From Shewanella sp. NFH-SH190041 (GTDB lineage: Bacteria; Pseudomonadota; Gammaproteobacteria; Enterobacterales; Shewanellaceae), in NCBI RefSeq assembly GCF_024363255.1, contig NZ_AP026070.1, forward strand, positions 3,472,001 through 3,536,000: a stretch of DNA of 64,000 bases. The letters are read 5' to 3'. Of this stretch, positions 44,307 to 54,672 are shown in pieces. Within the stretch, counting starts at the first letter, position 1. Every line of letters begins with the position of its first letter. The notes beneath the pieces were generated by a model. It was not told where the DNA came from, searched no databases, and saw nothing but the letters and a program-made list of their open reading frames with translations. Position numbers and translations under genes: made by a program.

Positions 44307-45113
44307 ATGAGTAACAAAGTCCATTTAGGCCACACGGCCAGAAAGCGTTTCGGCCAGAACTTCCTGACCGACAGCAATGTAATTAACCGCATCGTGGGTG
44401 CCATTGCCCCGGATAACGATCATGTTATGGTGGAAATTGGTCCCGGCTTGGCTGCACTGACTGAGCCTGTTGCCGAAGGCATTGATAACCTGACAGTGGT
44501 TGAACTTGACCGGGATCTGGTTGAACGTTTAAAAGTACATCCCGTACTGAAGGATAAATTAACTATCCATCAAGGTGATGCACTGCAATTCGACTTCAAC
44601 AAATTGATGGTACCGGGCAAAAAACTGAAAGTATTCGGTAACCTGCCTTATAACATTTCAACACCACTGATGTTCCATCTGTTTGAGTTTGCCGAACAGA
44701 TTGAAAATATGCACTTTATGTTGCAAAAAGAAGTGGTGCTGCGTCTGTCAGCGTCCCCCGGCAGCAAAGCTTACGGCCGTTTGACTGTGATGGCGCAATA
44801 TTATTGTCAGGTTGTTCCTGTGCTGGAAGTACCACCAGGATGCTTTACGCCACCACCAAAAGTGGACTCCGCCGTCGTACGCCTGGTGCCATATGAGCAA
44901 AAACCTTGGCCATGTAAAGATGTAGCTGTACTGCGCCATTTGTGTACCACAGCCTTCAATATGCGTCGCAAGACATTGCGTAATAACCTGAAACAACTGT
45001 TATCCGATGATGACTTCGCCGCTTTAGGCGTGGATGCGACTCGTCGGCCAGAAGAGATCAGCGTTAAGCAATATGTCGCTATGGCCAACTTGCTGTGTGA
45101 TAAAAACAATTGA
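44307..45113 (+). CDS. rsmA: 16S rRNA (adenine(1518)-N(6)/adenine(1519)-N(6))-dimethyltransferase
   Basis: This is the 268-residue SAM-dependent methyltransferase (KsgA) that dimethylates two adenines near the 3' end of 16S rRNA. It starts [20 protein letters not shown]. It has the SAM motif [13 protein letters not shown] and catalytic NLPYNIS. Length and start fit E. coli KsgA. The gene follows pdxA by 11 bases. A strong terminator lies 3 bases after the stop, separating it from apaG in the operon. Confidence 0.97.
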   Translation: MSNKVHLGHTARKRFGQNFLTDSNVINRIVGAIAPDNDHVMVEIGPGLAALTEPVAEGIDNLTVVELDRDLVERLKVHPVLKDKLTIHQGDALQFDFNKLMVPGKKLKVFGNLPYNISTPLMFHLFEFAEQIENMHFMLQKEVVLRLSASPGSKAYGRLTVMAQYYCQVVPVLEVPPGCFTPPPKVDSAVVRLVPYEQKPWPCKDVAVLRHLCTTAFNMRRKTLRNNLKQLLSDDDFAALGVDATRRPEEISVKQYVAMANLLCDKNN

Positions 45114-45115
45114 TT

Positions 45116-45141
45116 AAAAAGGGCACCTTGGTGCCCTTTTT
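45116..45141 (+). terminator. Terminator between rsmA and apaG
   Basis: The perfect arms AAAAAGGGCACC (45116-45127) and GGTGCCCTTTTT (45130-45141) are joined by a 2-base loop with a T run at the 3' end. It sits directly after rsmA and 22 bases before the apaG ATG, inside what is usually one operon. Confidence 0.88.
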
Positions 45142-45163
45142 ATTATTTTCTGGAACAACATCA

Positions 45164-45544
45164 ATGACTGCATCCGAAGCCAGCATCCGGATTGAGGTGG
45201 AAAGCCAATATGTGGCTCAGCAATCGAATCCGGAAGAAAACAAATATCTGTTCAGCTACACAGTAACCATCATCAATCAGGGCACCCAGGCTGCCAAACT
45301 GGAAAATCGTCACTGGATCATCACAGATGCCAACGGCCTAAAAAGTGAAGTACAAGGCAAAGGTGTGGTGGGAGAAACCCCGACGATTGAGCCTGATGGT
45401 ACTTATCAATACACCAGTGGCACCGTATTGGAAACGCCACTGGGAATTATGCAGGGCAGCTATAAAATGCGCCTCGCTTCTGGTGAAAGCTTTAATGCCC
45501 CGATCCCACCGTTCCGCTTGGCTGTCCCCGGGTTATTACATTAG
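45164..45544 (+). CDS. apaG: ApaG, Co2+/Mg2+ efflux-associated protein
   Basis: This is a 126-residue beta-sandwich protein (fibronectin III-like) with the ApaG signature: RIEVESQYVAQQSNPEENKY, FSYTVTIINQG, RHWIITDANG and GVVGETPTIEPDGTYQYTSG. Its biochemical role is unresolved, though it is genetically linked to metal ion resistance. The ATG at 45164 is at the conserved start; the frame is open back through the terminator at 45116. It is followed by apaH after 9 bases. Because of the terminator after rsmA, readthrough or a local promoter is needed for its expression. Confidence 0.95.
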   Translation: MTASEASIRIEVESQYVAQQSNPEENKYLFSYTVTIINQGTQAAKLENRHWIITDANGLKSEVQGKGVVGETPTIEPDGTYQYTSGTVLETPLGIMQGSYKMRLASGESFNAPIPPFRLAVPGLLH

Positions 45545-45553
45545 GAGTGCAAA

Positions 45554-46381
45554 TTGGCACATTATTTTGTAGGTGATCTCCAGGGCTGTTATCGCGAATT
45601 TAAACTGCTGCTGGATAAAGTGGCCTTTAATCCATCCAAAGATGAGATTTGGGCCGTAGGCGATTTGGTTGCCCGGGGGCCGGACTCCTTATCAGTGCTA
45701 CGATTTTTCGCCGATGAAGCTAATAGCGGCCGAGTGGTATTAGGCAATCATGATCTGCATTTACTGTCTGTTTATGGCGGGCTAAAACGCGCGAAACCCA
45801 GTGATCAACTCCAGCCACTGCTTGATGCACCAGATACGGGGCAATTGATTGATTTTATCCGCCATCAGCCACTGGTGCGGGAGCTGCCAGAATTTAATCT
45901 GGTCATGACCCACGCTGGCATTCCCCCCCAATGGGATTTAGCGACGCTGCGTCATGAGGCTGCAGCAGTCTCTGACGTGCTGCAGCAAGATAATTACCTC
46001 GATGCCTTGATCAGTCACATGTACGGTACGGATATCAATCGTTGGTCAACCGAGCTTAGCGGCCTAAACCGGCTAATTTATTGTATCAATGCCTTGACCC
46101 GTATGCGTTATCTGCATCCTGATGGCACATTGGATTTTGACTGTAAGCTCCCGCCGGGAGATGCTGCAACCCATGATGACCTGCGCCCTTGGTTTACCTT
46201 TAACAGTAAACTGCCACAGCAAACTCAAGTGGTATTTGGCCATTGGGCAGCGCTGATGGGCCAAACACATAATTGCCGTTATCAGGCCTTGGATACCGGC
46301 TGTTGCTGGGGTGAATATCTGACTTTACTGCATCTGGAAACTGACGAAAAGCTCACGCAGCAAGCGCTTTCCCCGCGTTGA
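45554..46381 (+). CDS. apaH: Symmetrical bis(5'-nucleosyl)-tetraphosphatase
   Basis: This is the 275-residue metallophosphatase that hydrolyses Ap4A to two ADP and also decaps Np4-capped RNA. The phosphoesterase motifs are clear: YFVGDLQGCYREF, WAVGDLVARGPDS, VVLGNHDLHLL, MTHAGIPPQW and VFGHWAALMG. The start is TTG with AGGAG upstream. It is the last gene of the lptD operon and converges with folA. Confidence 0.95.
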   Translation: MAHYFVGDLQGCYREFKLLLDKVAFNPSKDEIWAVGDLVARGPDSLSVLRFFADEANSGRVVLGNHDLHLLSVYGGLKRAKPSDQLQPLLDAPDTGQLIDFIRHQPLVRELPEFNLVMTHAGIPPQWDLATLRHEAAAVSDVLQQDNYLDALISHMYGTDINRWSTELSGLNRLIYCINALTRMRYLHPDGTLDFDCKLPPGDAATHDDLRPWFTFNSKLPQQTQVVFGHWAALMGQTHNCRYQALDTGCCWGEYLTLLHLETDEKLTQQALSPR

Positions 46382-46494
46382 TTACACGATTGATGGTTGG
46401 CAAACCGGCTCTATACCCATCATAGATACCATAATGCACTTCACAGCGCCTAAAACGCGCTGTGAACGACGTTTTAATAGCTGTTTGAAAGGGC

Positions 46495-46977
46495 TTAGCC
46501 TTTTCGAGTCAACTTCTCAAAACTATATTTAAGCCCTGTCGCACTGGTGCCACCACCCAAGACCTCTGTATGCCACTGCTGAGGCTGCCAGTCAGGAAAT
46601 TGCGTATCGCCGGCAACATCCAGATCTATCTGAGTCAAATATAAAATATCTGCCTGAGCCAGCAATTGAGCGTATAACTGGCCACCACCAATAATCACCA
46701 ACTCATCACATGAATCTGCTGCATCACAGGCAGCTGCAAATGATGTCACACAGGTCACCCCGTCAATCTGCAATGCTGGATTTCGACTGATAACAATATT
46801 ATGCCGCCCCGGCAATGGCCGCCCGATAGAGTCAAAGGTTTTACGCCCCATCACCACGGGTTTACCCAGCGTCATTGCCTTAAAATGCTTTAAATCTTCC
46901 GGCAAATGCCAAGGCATAGTGTTGTCTTTGCCAATCACCCGGTTATGGGCCATGGCGGCAATCATGGCAATTTTCAT
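46495..46977 (-). CDS. folA: Dihydrofolate reductase
   Basis: This is the 160-residue NADPH-dependent enzyme that makes tetrahydrofolate. All landmarks of chromosomal FolA are present: MIAAMAHNRVIGKDNTMPWHLPED split as IAAMAHNRVIG and MPWHLPEDLKHFK, then VMGRKTFDSIGRPLPGRHN and VIIGGGQLYAQLL. It is convergent with apaH, as in many gammaproteobacteria. It is single-gene by position. Confidence 0.97.
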   Translation of the reverse strand: MKIAMIAAMAHNRVIGKDNTMPWHLPEDLKHFKAMTLGKPVVMGRKTFDSIGRPLPGRHNIVISRNPALQIDGVTCVTSFAAACDAADSCDELVIIGGGQLYAQLLAQADILYLTQIDLDVAGDTQFPDWQPQQWHTEVLGGGTSATGLKYSFEKLTRKG

Positions 46978-47099
46978 TGTAATTCCTTATATGGCAGATA
47001 AACAAAACGGCCGGGATAAGCAGATATCCTCAGCCGTTTAATCTATTGTCGTTACCGTTGTAAAATTTATCTCCAACCCGGAAATAAACATTAAGCGGA

Positions 47100-48383
<1,284 letters not shown>

Positions 48384-48430
48384 TCAGGCTCTGCGTAGTT
48401 ATACCCGTTCATTTATCCGGAATGGGCATA

Positions 48431-48459
48431 AAACAAAAGCCCCACCAATGGCGGGGCTT
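48431..48459 (-). terminator. Terminator of rplU-rpmA
   Basis: AAGCCCC (48437-48443) and GGGGCTT (48453-48459) pair; on the minus strand the stem is followed by T-rich sequence. It lies 25 bases after the rpmA stop. Confidence 0.85.
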
Positions 48460-48483
48460 AGAAATCAAGCTTGAAAAAGAAAA

Positions 48484-48741
<258 letters not shown>

Positions 48742-48753
48742 TCAGACTCCTAA

Positions 48754-49065
48754 TTACGCGTTGATAGCAGTGATTTTAACTTCAGTGAACCACTGACGGT
48801 GGCCCATTTTCTTTTCGTGGTGCTTACGACGGTTGAATTTCTGGATAGAAACTTTCTCGCCGCGACCGTGGCTGATAACTTCAGCAACAACTTTGCCGCC
48901 TTCAACCAGAGGAGCGCCAACTTTAACGTCTTCGCCATTAACAACCAGCAGAACCTGATCAAATTCGATGGTTTCACCAGTAGCAACTTCGATTTTTTCT
49001 AAACGCAGGGTGTGGCCTTCAGCAACACGGTGCTGCTTACCACCACTTTGAAAAACAGCGTACAT
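48754..49065 (-). CDS. rplU: 50S ribosomal protein L21
   Basis: This is the 103-residue 23S rRNA-binding protein of the large subunit. The sequence starts [20 protein letters not shown] and contains [20 protein letters not shown]. The ATG at 49065 is at the family start with GGAGT upstream. It is the first gene of rplU-rpmA. A well-spaced promoter lies about 90 bases upstream, leaving an 80-base leader that may carry autoregulatory structure, though none is claimed. Confidence 0.98.
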   Translation of the reverse strand: MYAVFQSGGKQHRVAEGHTLRLEKIEVATGETIEFDQVLLVVNGEDVKVGAPLVEGGKVVAEVISHGRGEKVSIQKFNRRKHHEKKMGHRQWFTEVKITAINA

Positions 49066-49152
49066 AGCTATTTTACTCCGAAACATTTAACACACTGGCC
49101 TACAAAGTGAGCAGGGCAGGTGCTACAAAAACTTTATTGACAATGGGCGCGG

Positions 49153-49181
49153 AGTTTACGCTAAGAATGGTTAACTCGCAA
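49153..49181 (-). promoter_or_regulatory. Promoter of rplU-rpmA
   Basis: On the minus strand TTGCGA (49181-49176) and TAAACT (49158-49153) are separated by exactly 17 bases and followed by a GC-rich discriminator (CCGCGCCC), as is typical of growth-rate-controlled ribosomal promoters. Confidence 0.6.
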
Positions 49182-49339
49182 CCCCTTTCGCCGAAAGATT
49201 AAAAAAAGATCGGCTAAATTCTCACAACTCTCCAGCAATAATGCCTTATTCAATTCATTCAGGTAAAATCTGCGATATCATACAACTTTCGACTAAAATC
49301 AGGGCTACTTCCCAGCCCTTTTTGAACCAGAGTCTTCCT

Positions 49340-50311
49340 ATGGATTTAAATGCCATCCGTCAATTGGCGGACGCCGATATGCAAGCGGTCAATCAACTGA
49401 TCTACAAGCAACTGGAATCTGATGTTGCCCTGATAAATCAGTTGGGGTTCTACATTATTAATGGCGGCGGGAAACGACTTCGCCCACTGCTTGCGGTGCT
49501 GGCCGCCAGAGCCGTGCAATATGAGGGTGAAGCCCACCTGAAACTGGCTGCCATTATCGAATTTATCCACACGGCGTCTTTATTACATGACGATGTGGTT
49601 GATGAATCAACCATGCGTCGAGGTCGTGAAACCGCCAATGCCATGTTTGGCAACAGCGCCAGTGTATTGGTTGGCGACTTCCTTTATACCCGCTCATTTC
49701 AAATGATGACTGAGCTGGAAAATATGAAGGTACTGTCTGTTCTGGCCGATGCCACTAATGTGCTGGCGGAAGGGGAAGTGCTGCAGTTGATGAACTGCCA
49801 GGATCCTGATACCACAGAAGCCAGTTATATGCGGGTTATTTATTGTAAAACAGCCAAACTGTTTGAAGCCGCAACTAGACTTGCTGCTGTATTGGCAGGT
49901 AGTGATCCTGCCTGGGAAACCGCACTGGGTGACTATGGTAAATATTTAGGCACCGCCTTCCAGCTGACGGATGATTTGCTTGACTACACCGCTGATGCAG
50001 AAGAGTTAGGTAAAAATATTGGGGATGATTTGGCCGAAGGAAAACCGACGTTACCGCTGATTTATGCCATGGCCCACGGCACTGATGATGAAAAACGTAT
50101 GATCCGCAACGCCATTGAACAAGGTGATGGCACACAGGATATTGAGGCTATCATCAGCGCCCTGCACCATTGCGGCGCGTTGGAATACACTCACACCCGC
50201 GCGGTGGAAGAATCCCAAAAGGCTATTGATGCCCTAGCAATCATACCTGATAGTGACGTAAAAACAGCGTTGGTATCCTTGGCGAAACTGTCTGTGGCAC
50301 GCAACCACTGA
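49340..50311 (+). CDS. ispB: Octaprenyl diphosphate synthase
   Basis: This is the 323-residue trans-prenyltransferase that makes the octaprenyl side chain of ubiquinone and menaquinone. The two Asp-rich motifs are LLHDDVVDESTMRRG and LTDDLLDYTAD, with GGGKRLRP near the N-terminus. The ATG at 49340 is the conserved start (MDLNAIRQLADADMQAVNQL); the frame is open upstream to 49241. It is divergent from rplU, as in E. coli. A hairpin terminator follows at 50338. Confidence 0.96.
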   Translation: MDLNAIRQLADADMQAVNQLIYKQLESDVALINQLGFYIINGGGKRLRPLLAVLAARAVQYEGEAHLKLAAIIEFIHTASLLHDDVVDESTMRRGRETANAMFGNSASVLVGDFLYTRSFQMMTELENMKVLSVLADATNVLAEGEVLQLMNCQDPDTTEASYMRVIYCKTAKLFEAATRLAAVLAGSDPAWETALGDYGKYLGTAFQLTDDLLDYTADAEELGKNIGDDLAEGKPTLPLIYAMAHGTDDEKRMIRNAIEQGDGTQDIEAIISALHHCGALEYTHTRAVEESQKAIDALAIIPDSDVKTALVSLAKLSVARNH

Positions 50312-50337
50312 TGGCAGAGTATTAGCGCATTAAGTTC

Positions 50338-50369
50338 AAGCTGTCGCGATGCTGCGACAGCTTACTTTT
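50338..50369 (+). terminator. Terminator of ispB
   Basis: AAGCTGTCGC (50338-50347) and GCGACAGCTT (50354-50363) pair perfectly with a 6-base loop; a short T run follows (50366-50369). Confidence 0.85.
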
Positions 50370-50391
50370 ATCGCGTGACACCAGCTTGGAA

Positions 50392-50484
50392 TTAGTCATA
50401 TTTACCGGCCCTCTCCACTTGATTTAGACGAACAAACACTAAAACTGTGTAGACGACTAAAAGTAACAGTATTCCAGTCATCAT
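50392..50484 (-). CDS. Possible 30-residue single-span membrane protein
   Basis: This is a 93-base frame starting at tandem ATG codons (50484 and 50481). It translates to MMTGILLLLVVYTVLVFVRL followed by NQVERAGKYD. A clean 15-residue hydrophobic helix and a short charged tail give the layout of small membrane proteins. A GGATGG lies upstream of the start but is somewhat far from the ATG. No coding gene otherwise occupies this 450-base gap. I do not recognise the family. A chance hydrophobic frame is possible, so confidence is moderate. Confidence 0.4.
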   Translation of the reverse strand: MMTGILLLLVVYTVLVFVRLNQVERAGKYD

Positions 50485-50764
50485 CTGACTATTTCATCCA
50501 TCCTTTTACCCATTACCGCCCCTAACGCCGCCTCACACAAAACAGACCATTTCCCAATAACCACAGCTGAGCTTGCTTACTGCCTGGCATAACATCGCCC
50601 CGCAAACTTAAGGGAATAGCACAATTTCCACGCTGACATGGTTAACCTACTCTTCATCACAGGTCGAACTCAGAATTTAACCATGTTTTTACATTGTTAA
50701 CTGGAATTAAATAATTGTTGCACACTATACTGGGCTAATAATCAACCAACATGAGGTTCAACAT

Positions 50765-51325
50765 ATGCCCATCAAAGACCGGCTAAGTCGCGCCCGCCAT
50801 CAAGGGTTTACCCTAATTGAGCTTATCGTGGTCATCATTATTCTGGGATTGCTCGCTGTTGTAGCAGCTCCAAAGTTTTTGAATTTTGAAGATTATGCGC
50901 ATTCAGCAACTGTCAAGGCTACCGGTGGGGCGTTTAAAACCGGGGTCGATTTAGTGCAAGCAGCTTGGGTAGTCAGAGGTGCACCTCCAGGGGGAATAAA
51001 TGATGCGCCCGTTTTTTCCGATAATCCCAATAAGTCCGGTACTGTAGATATCAATGGCAAAGGTTGGCCAACACAGCATTTTATTACCGGTCCTGCAGCA
51101 GGAACTGAACCCACGTTAAATAACGTACCGGACTGCCTTTCAGTGTGGCGCATTTTATTTTCTGGGGATGAACCTACGGTAACAGATACAACTGGCGCAC
51201 AATATAAAGCCACGTATACTGATCCCGGCAAGTGTCGCTATACCTTGATTGGAAACCCCAATATGTATATCGATTACGATTCTAATACTGGCGATGTGAT
51301 CACAACGGCTCCGGATGGACAATAA
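50765..51325 (+). CDS. Type IV pilin-like protein (prepilin)
   Basis: This is a 186-residue protein with a class III prepilin signal: a basic leader (PIKDRLSRARHQG) and then FTLIELIVVIIILGLLAVVA with the Glu at +5. Cleavage and methylation would be by PilD at the Gly-Phe bond. The C-terminal globular part is rich in Gly, Pro, Thr and Asn and has a possible disulfide loop between the cysteines in DCLSVW and KCRYTL. It is MSHA- or pseudopilin-like, but no other pilus gene is nearby, so it is either an orphan minor pilin or a moved copy. It is followed by a 64-base palindrome. Confidence 0.82.
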   Translation: MPIKDRLSRARHQGFTLIELIVVIIILGLLAVVAAPKFLNFEDYAHSATVKATGGAFKTGVDLVQAAWVVRGAPPGGINDAPVFSDNPNKSGTVDINGKGWPTQHFITGPAAGTEPTLNNVPDCLSVWRILFSGDEPTVTDTTGAQYKATYTDPGKCRYTLIGNPNMYIDYDSNTGDVITTAPDGQ

Positions 51326-51360
51326 GTCATCTTAGGGAATTCAATTTTCGTTATCCCATC

Positions 51361-51424
51361 GCTAATGATGCTACAAGTAAATAAGGCCGCAGTTGCGGCC
51401 TTATTTACTTGTAGCATCATTAGC
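51361..51424. terminator. 64-base near-perfect palindrome, probable bidirectional terminator
   Basis: Two 31-base arms, 51361-51391 and 51394-51424, pair without a mismatch across a 2-base loop (GT). The centre includes AAATAAGGCCGCA and its complement. It lies between the convergent pilin and ung genes, 36 bases after the pilin stop. Ordinary terminators have arms of about 8-15 bases, so this is far longer than needed. Confidence 0.85.
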
Positions 51425-51478
51425 TTACAACTTAACGTGCACGAATATAACTGCAGAAATCCAGTGTGTGACTAAGTA

Positions 51479-52147
51479 TTAAACCTGCCAGTGGATCGGC
51501 TCCTCACCTCGTTCTGCCAATAATGCATTTACTTTCGAGAAGTGCCCACAACCGAAAAATCCTCGATAAGCAGAAAGCGGTGATGGATGTGGACCTGTCA
51601 ACAAAGTATGCTGCGGCGCGGTAATTACCTTACCTTTTTTAATGGCGTGACTGCCCCACAATACAAAAATAATTGGCTGGGTTTGTTGATTCAGTAATTG
51701 CATTGCTGCACCGGTAAACGTCTCCCACCCCGCTTTTGCATGTGAGTGCGCCTTACCTTGCTCGACCGTCAGTACCGTATTAAGCATTAAAATGCCTTGC
51801 TGCGCCCAGGACTCCAGATAACCGTGATCTGGAATGGTAAAGCCGGGAATATCCGTAACCAACTCTTTATACATATTGGCCAAAGATGGCGGGGCCTTAA
51901 CACCGGGTTTGACTGAAAAACACAGTCCATGGGCCTGACCCGGGCCGTGATAAGGATCTTGTCCCAAAATCACAACCCTCACTTTATCCAGTGGTGTTAA
52001 CTCAAATGCGCGATAAACCTCATCCTCGGGTGGAAATACGGCTTTACCCTCAGCGCGCTGCGCAGCAACAAACTCATTGAGCTGTTGAAAATAGGGCAAG
52101 TGTTGCTCAGCAGCAATAAACTCCGGCCAACTTGTGGGCAAGGTCAT
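51479..52147 (-). CDS. ung: Uracil-DNA glycosylase
   Basis: This is the 222-residue repair enzyme that removes uracil from DNA. It has the catalytic motif [20 protein letters not shown] and the leucine-loop motif [16 protein letters not shown], with [12 protein letters not shown] between. The length is typical. It is a single gene convergent with the pilin gene and shares the palindromic terminator with it. Confidence 0.97.
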   Translation of the reverse strand: MTLPTSWPEFIAAEQHLPYFQQLNEFVAAQRAEGKAVFPPEDEVYRAFELTPLDKVRVVILGQDPYHGPGQAHGLCFSVKPGVKAPPSLANMYKELVTDIPGFTIPDHGYLESWAQQGILMLNTVLTVEQGKAHSHAKAGWETFTGAAMQLLNQQTQPIIFVLWGSHAIKKGKVITAPQHTLLTGPHPSPLSAYRGFFGCGHFSKVNALLAERGEEPIHWQV

Positions 52148-52492
52148 AATTCAATCCTGTCTGTAAAAATCGGCACAAGAGTAAAGCCATGATAGAGAAA
52201 ATTCAATCACTGCCATTTCGCTATCAACCACGTCCAGCCAAAACAAATAACCCCGGATAAATAGTCTTTTTCACCCACTATTTGTTCACTTACAGTGACA
52301 ACTCAATAAGCGCTAACATAACGGCGGTACATTTACTTTGTTCATACCTGCCTTATCCATGGCATCAATGCCTTAATAACTGCTCCCTTGTTATAAGCTT
52401 AAAGTCAGCCTATGTGCAGATAATGCCGATACGCTAAGTTCAAGTGATATCAACTAATCCTTTGTTCGTCCCAGTAGTGACGACAAGCTGAT
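52148..52492. other. Intergenic region between ung and the ABC exporter
   Basis: These 345 bases separate divergent genes and must hold both promoters. I see no clear promoter hexamers or coding frame. A weak inverted repeat AAATAGT/ACTATTT spans 52259-52283. Confidence 0.4.
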
Positions 52493-54451
52493 ATGATACA
52501 GTCAAATTATCAACCACTTGAAAACAAGGATCGCCAGGTGACAGTGCATGATGACAGTGATACTCCCAGCTCTACTGCTGATAAAACATCCCACCAGCTT
52601 CCCCATCCTGTGCGCCCCCAAAACCAAGCTAGCACTTCGGAGCACAATCACACACTGACATCACCCCATCACAAACCAGACACAATGCCAGATAAAGCTG
52701 TAGCCAAGAGAGCTGTCTTTCACTGGCTAGCCAGTTTTTTACGGCCATACGCCGGCCAGGTATTAGCTGCGTTGTTTTTTTTACTACTAAGCTCTCTGGC
52801 CTGGCTCGCCATCGGTCAGGGAATACGCATGTTAGTGGATCAGGGCTTCAAGGAAGGTGCGGAGCAACTGCATCAGGTATTACTGGGGCTCGGCGCCGTG
52901 ATTTTACTCAGCGCAGCGGCAATATTTGGCCGATATTACCTGATGAGTTGGCTGGGAGAACGGGTCAGTGCCGATATCCGCCTGACGGTATACCGGAGAC
53001 TATTGCAACTGTCCCCGGCCTTTTATGCCAAAGCCCGAACAGGTGAAGTGCTCAGCCGTTTCACCTCAGATACCACACTGTTGGAAAATGTAGTCGGCTC
53101 CAGTTTTTCCATGGCGCTACGCTCGCTAATATCCATGTTGGGCGGTTTAGCCATGATGTTATTTACCAGCTGGACACTAACCGCCATGGTATTAATTATG
53201 GTTCCTTTAGTTATCGTGCCAGCGGTATTTTTCGGCAAAAAAGTGCGGCAACTGGCCCGACATAGTCAAGACCGTATTGCCCAACTCGGGGCGTTTGTTG
53301 ATGAAAGCATCCATGAAATTCATACATTACAGTCTTATGGCCATGAACCTATCGCCCAGCGCCACTTTGGCCATCACGTAGAAGCTGTACTGAGTACAGC
53401 CAAACAGCGCATTTTTTATCGGGCTATGCTGGTCTGTCTGATTATGACCCTATCTTTTTTCGCGATTCTGGCAATTATATGGGCTGGCGGCAACGCCGTT
53501 ATTGCCGGAAATATCAGTACCGGTGAGCTCTCTGCCTTTATGTTTTATGCCGTACTGGTGGCAGGCAGTGTCGGAACCATCAGTGAAGTCTTCAGTGAAA
53601 TACAGCGCGCCGCTGGTGCCAGTGAAAGACTGATGGAGCTGGCTCACAGCCAAAGTGATATCCCCGAACCCTGCCCTGCCCAAGCGCTGCCACAACAGGT
53701 AAAAGGGGCACTGCAGTTACACAATTTAAGCTTTGCCTATCCGCAACAACACAAGTGTGTATTGCACCACCTTGATCTTGAAGTGCAACCCGGAGAAAGG
53801 ATTGCATTGGTTGGTGCCAGCGGCGCGGGGAAAAGTACCTTACTGGCATTACTGCAACGTTTTTATGCCGCTCCGCCCGGTAGCATACGTTTAGATGGTA
53901 TTGCGATTGATCAACTCCGTCTGTCTGATCTGCGCGCTCAATTTGCCTTAGTGCCTCAAGAGTCGGTAATTTTTGCCACGAGTGTGCTCGATAATGTCCG
54001 CTTCAGCCGCCCAACAGCCAGTGAGCAAGAGGTCATTGATGCCTGTAAAGCGGCCAGAGCCCACGAGTTTATCTGTGAATTAGAGAATGGTTACCATACT
54101 GATTTAGGTGAGCGTGGGGTGAGACTGTCTGGCGGACAAAAACAGCGGATTGCAATTGCTCGGGCGATTTTAGCTAACCGGCCAATATTATTACTCGATG
54201 AAGCGACTAGTGCATTAGATGCCCGCAGTGAAATTCTAGTCAAACAAGCATTAGACAGTTTGATGCAACATAAAACCACCTTAGTCATCGCCCACCGGCT
54301 GGCGACCGTGATTAATGCCGATCGCATCCTTGTGTTAGATAAAGGCCGAATCATTGCCAATGGCAAACACGCCGACTTGCTTAACGATTGCGAGCTGTAT
54401 CGGGAGTTGGCTAGCTTACAATTACTCACAGACACTTTTGAGACATGCTGA
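52493..54451 (+). CDS. ABC exporter, MsbA/BmrA-like half transporter
   Basis: This is a 652-residue half-transporter with a fused membrane and ATPase domain. Residues 75-350 contain six transmembrane segments. Residues 405-640 form the nucleotide-binding domain with Walker A GASGAGKST, signature LSGGQKQR, Walker B ILLLDEATSALD and the switch IAHRLATV. It would dimerise and export lipids, drugs or peptides; the substrate is unknown. The first 70 residues are an unusual polar, His/Pro/Ser-rich extension with no membrane segment. The start codon is uncertain because no good ribosome site precedes the ATG at 52493. No accessory genes are adjacent. Confidence 0.9.
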   Translation: MIQSNYQPLENKDRQVTVHDDSDTPSSTADKTSHQLPHPVRPQNQASTSEHNHTLTSPHHKPDTMPDKAVAKRAVFHWLASFLRPYAGQVLAALFFLLLSSLAWLAIGQGIRMLVDQGFKEGAEQLHQVLLGLGAVILLSAAAIFGRYYLMSWLGERVSADIRLTVYRRLLQLSPAFYAKARTGEVLSRFTSDTTLLENVVGSSFSMALRSLISMLGGLAMMLFTSWTLTAMVLIMVPLVIVPAVFFGKKVRQLARHSQDRIAQLGAFVDESIHEIHTLQSYGHEPIAQRHFGHHVEAVLSTAKQRIFYRAMLVCLIMTLSFFAILAIIWAGGNAVIAGNISTGELSAFMFYAVLVAGSVGTISEVFSEIQRAAGASERLMELAHSQSDIPEPCPAQALPQQVKGALQLHNLSFAYPQQHKCVLHHLDLEVQPGERIALVGASGAGKSTLLALLQRFYAAPPGSIRLDGIAIDQLRLSDLRAQFALVPQESVIFATSVLDNVRFSRPTASEQEVIDACKAARAHEFICELENGYHTDLGERGVRLSGGQKQRIAIARAILANRPILLLDEATSALDARSEILVKQALDSLMQHKTTLVIAHRLATVINADRILVLDKGRIIANGKHADLLNDCELYRELASLQLLTDTFETC

Positions 54452-54643
54452 GCTTAGGGTCTATTGATTTTTAATGATTAAATTCACTCGAGACAAAAGT
54501 CACTGACAAAATAGGGAAAACTCCCGCCCCAAAAGTCAGAACAAGAACAATAAATGTCCCGCCAGAGCCATAGAAATATCGATAGGTTTAATGAATTTAG
54601 ATGCACCAGAATATTGCAGATACAAAGCAAAGACCAAGCATAT

Positions 54644-54672
54644 CCCGGGCAGCGGTGACGCCGCTGCCCGGG
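54644..54672. other. Strong GC-rich hairpin
   Basis: CCCGGGCAGCGG (54644-54655) and CCGCTGCCCGGG (54661-54672) pair perfectly around a 5-base loop. There is no T run on either side. It lies about 190 bases after the ABC exporter stop and could be a Rho-independent-like stop without a U tract or another structural element. Confidence 0.6.
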
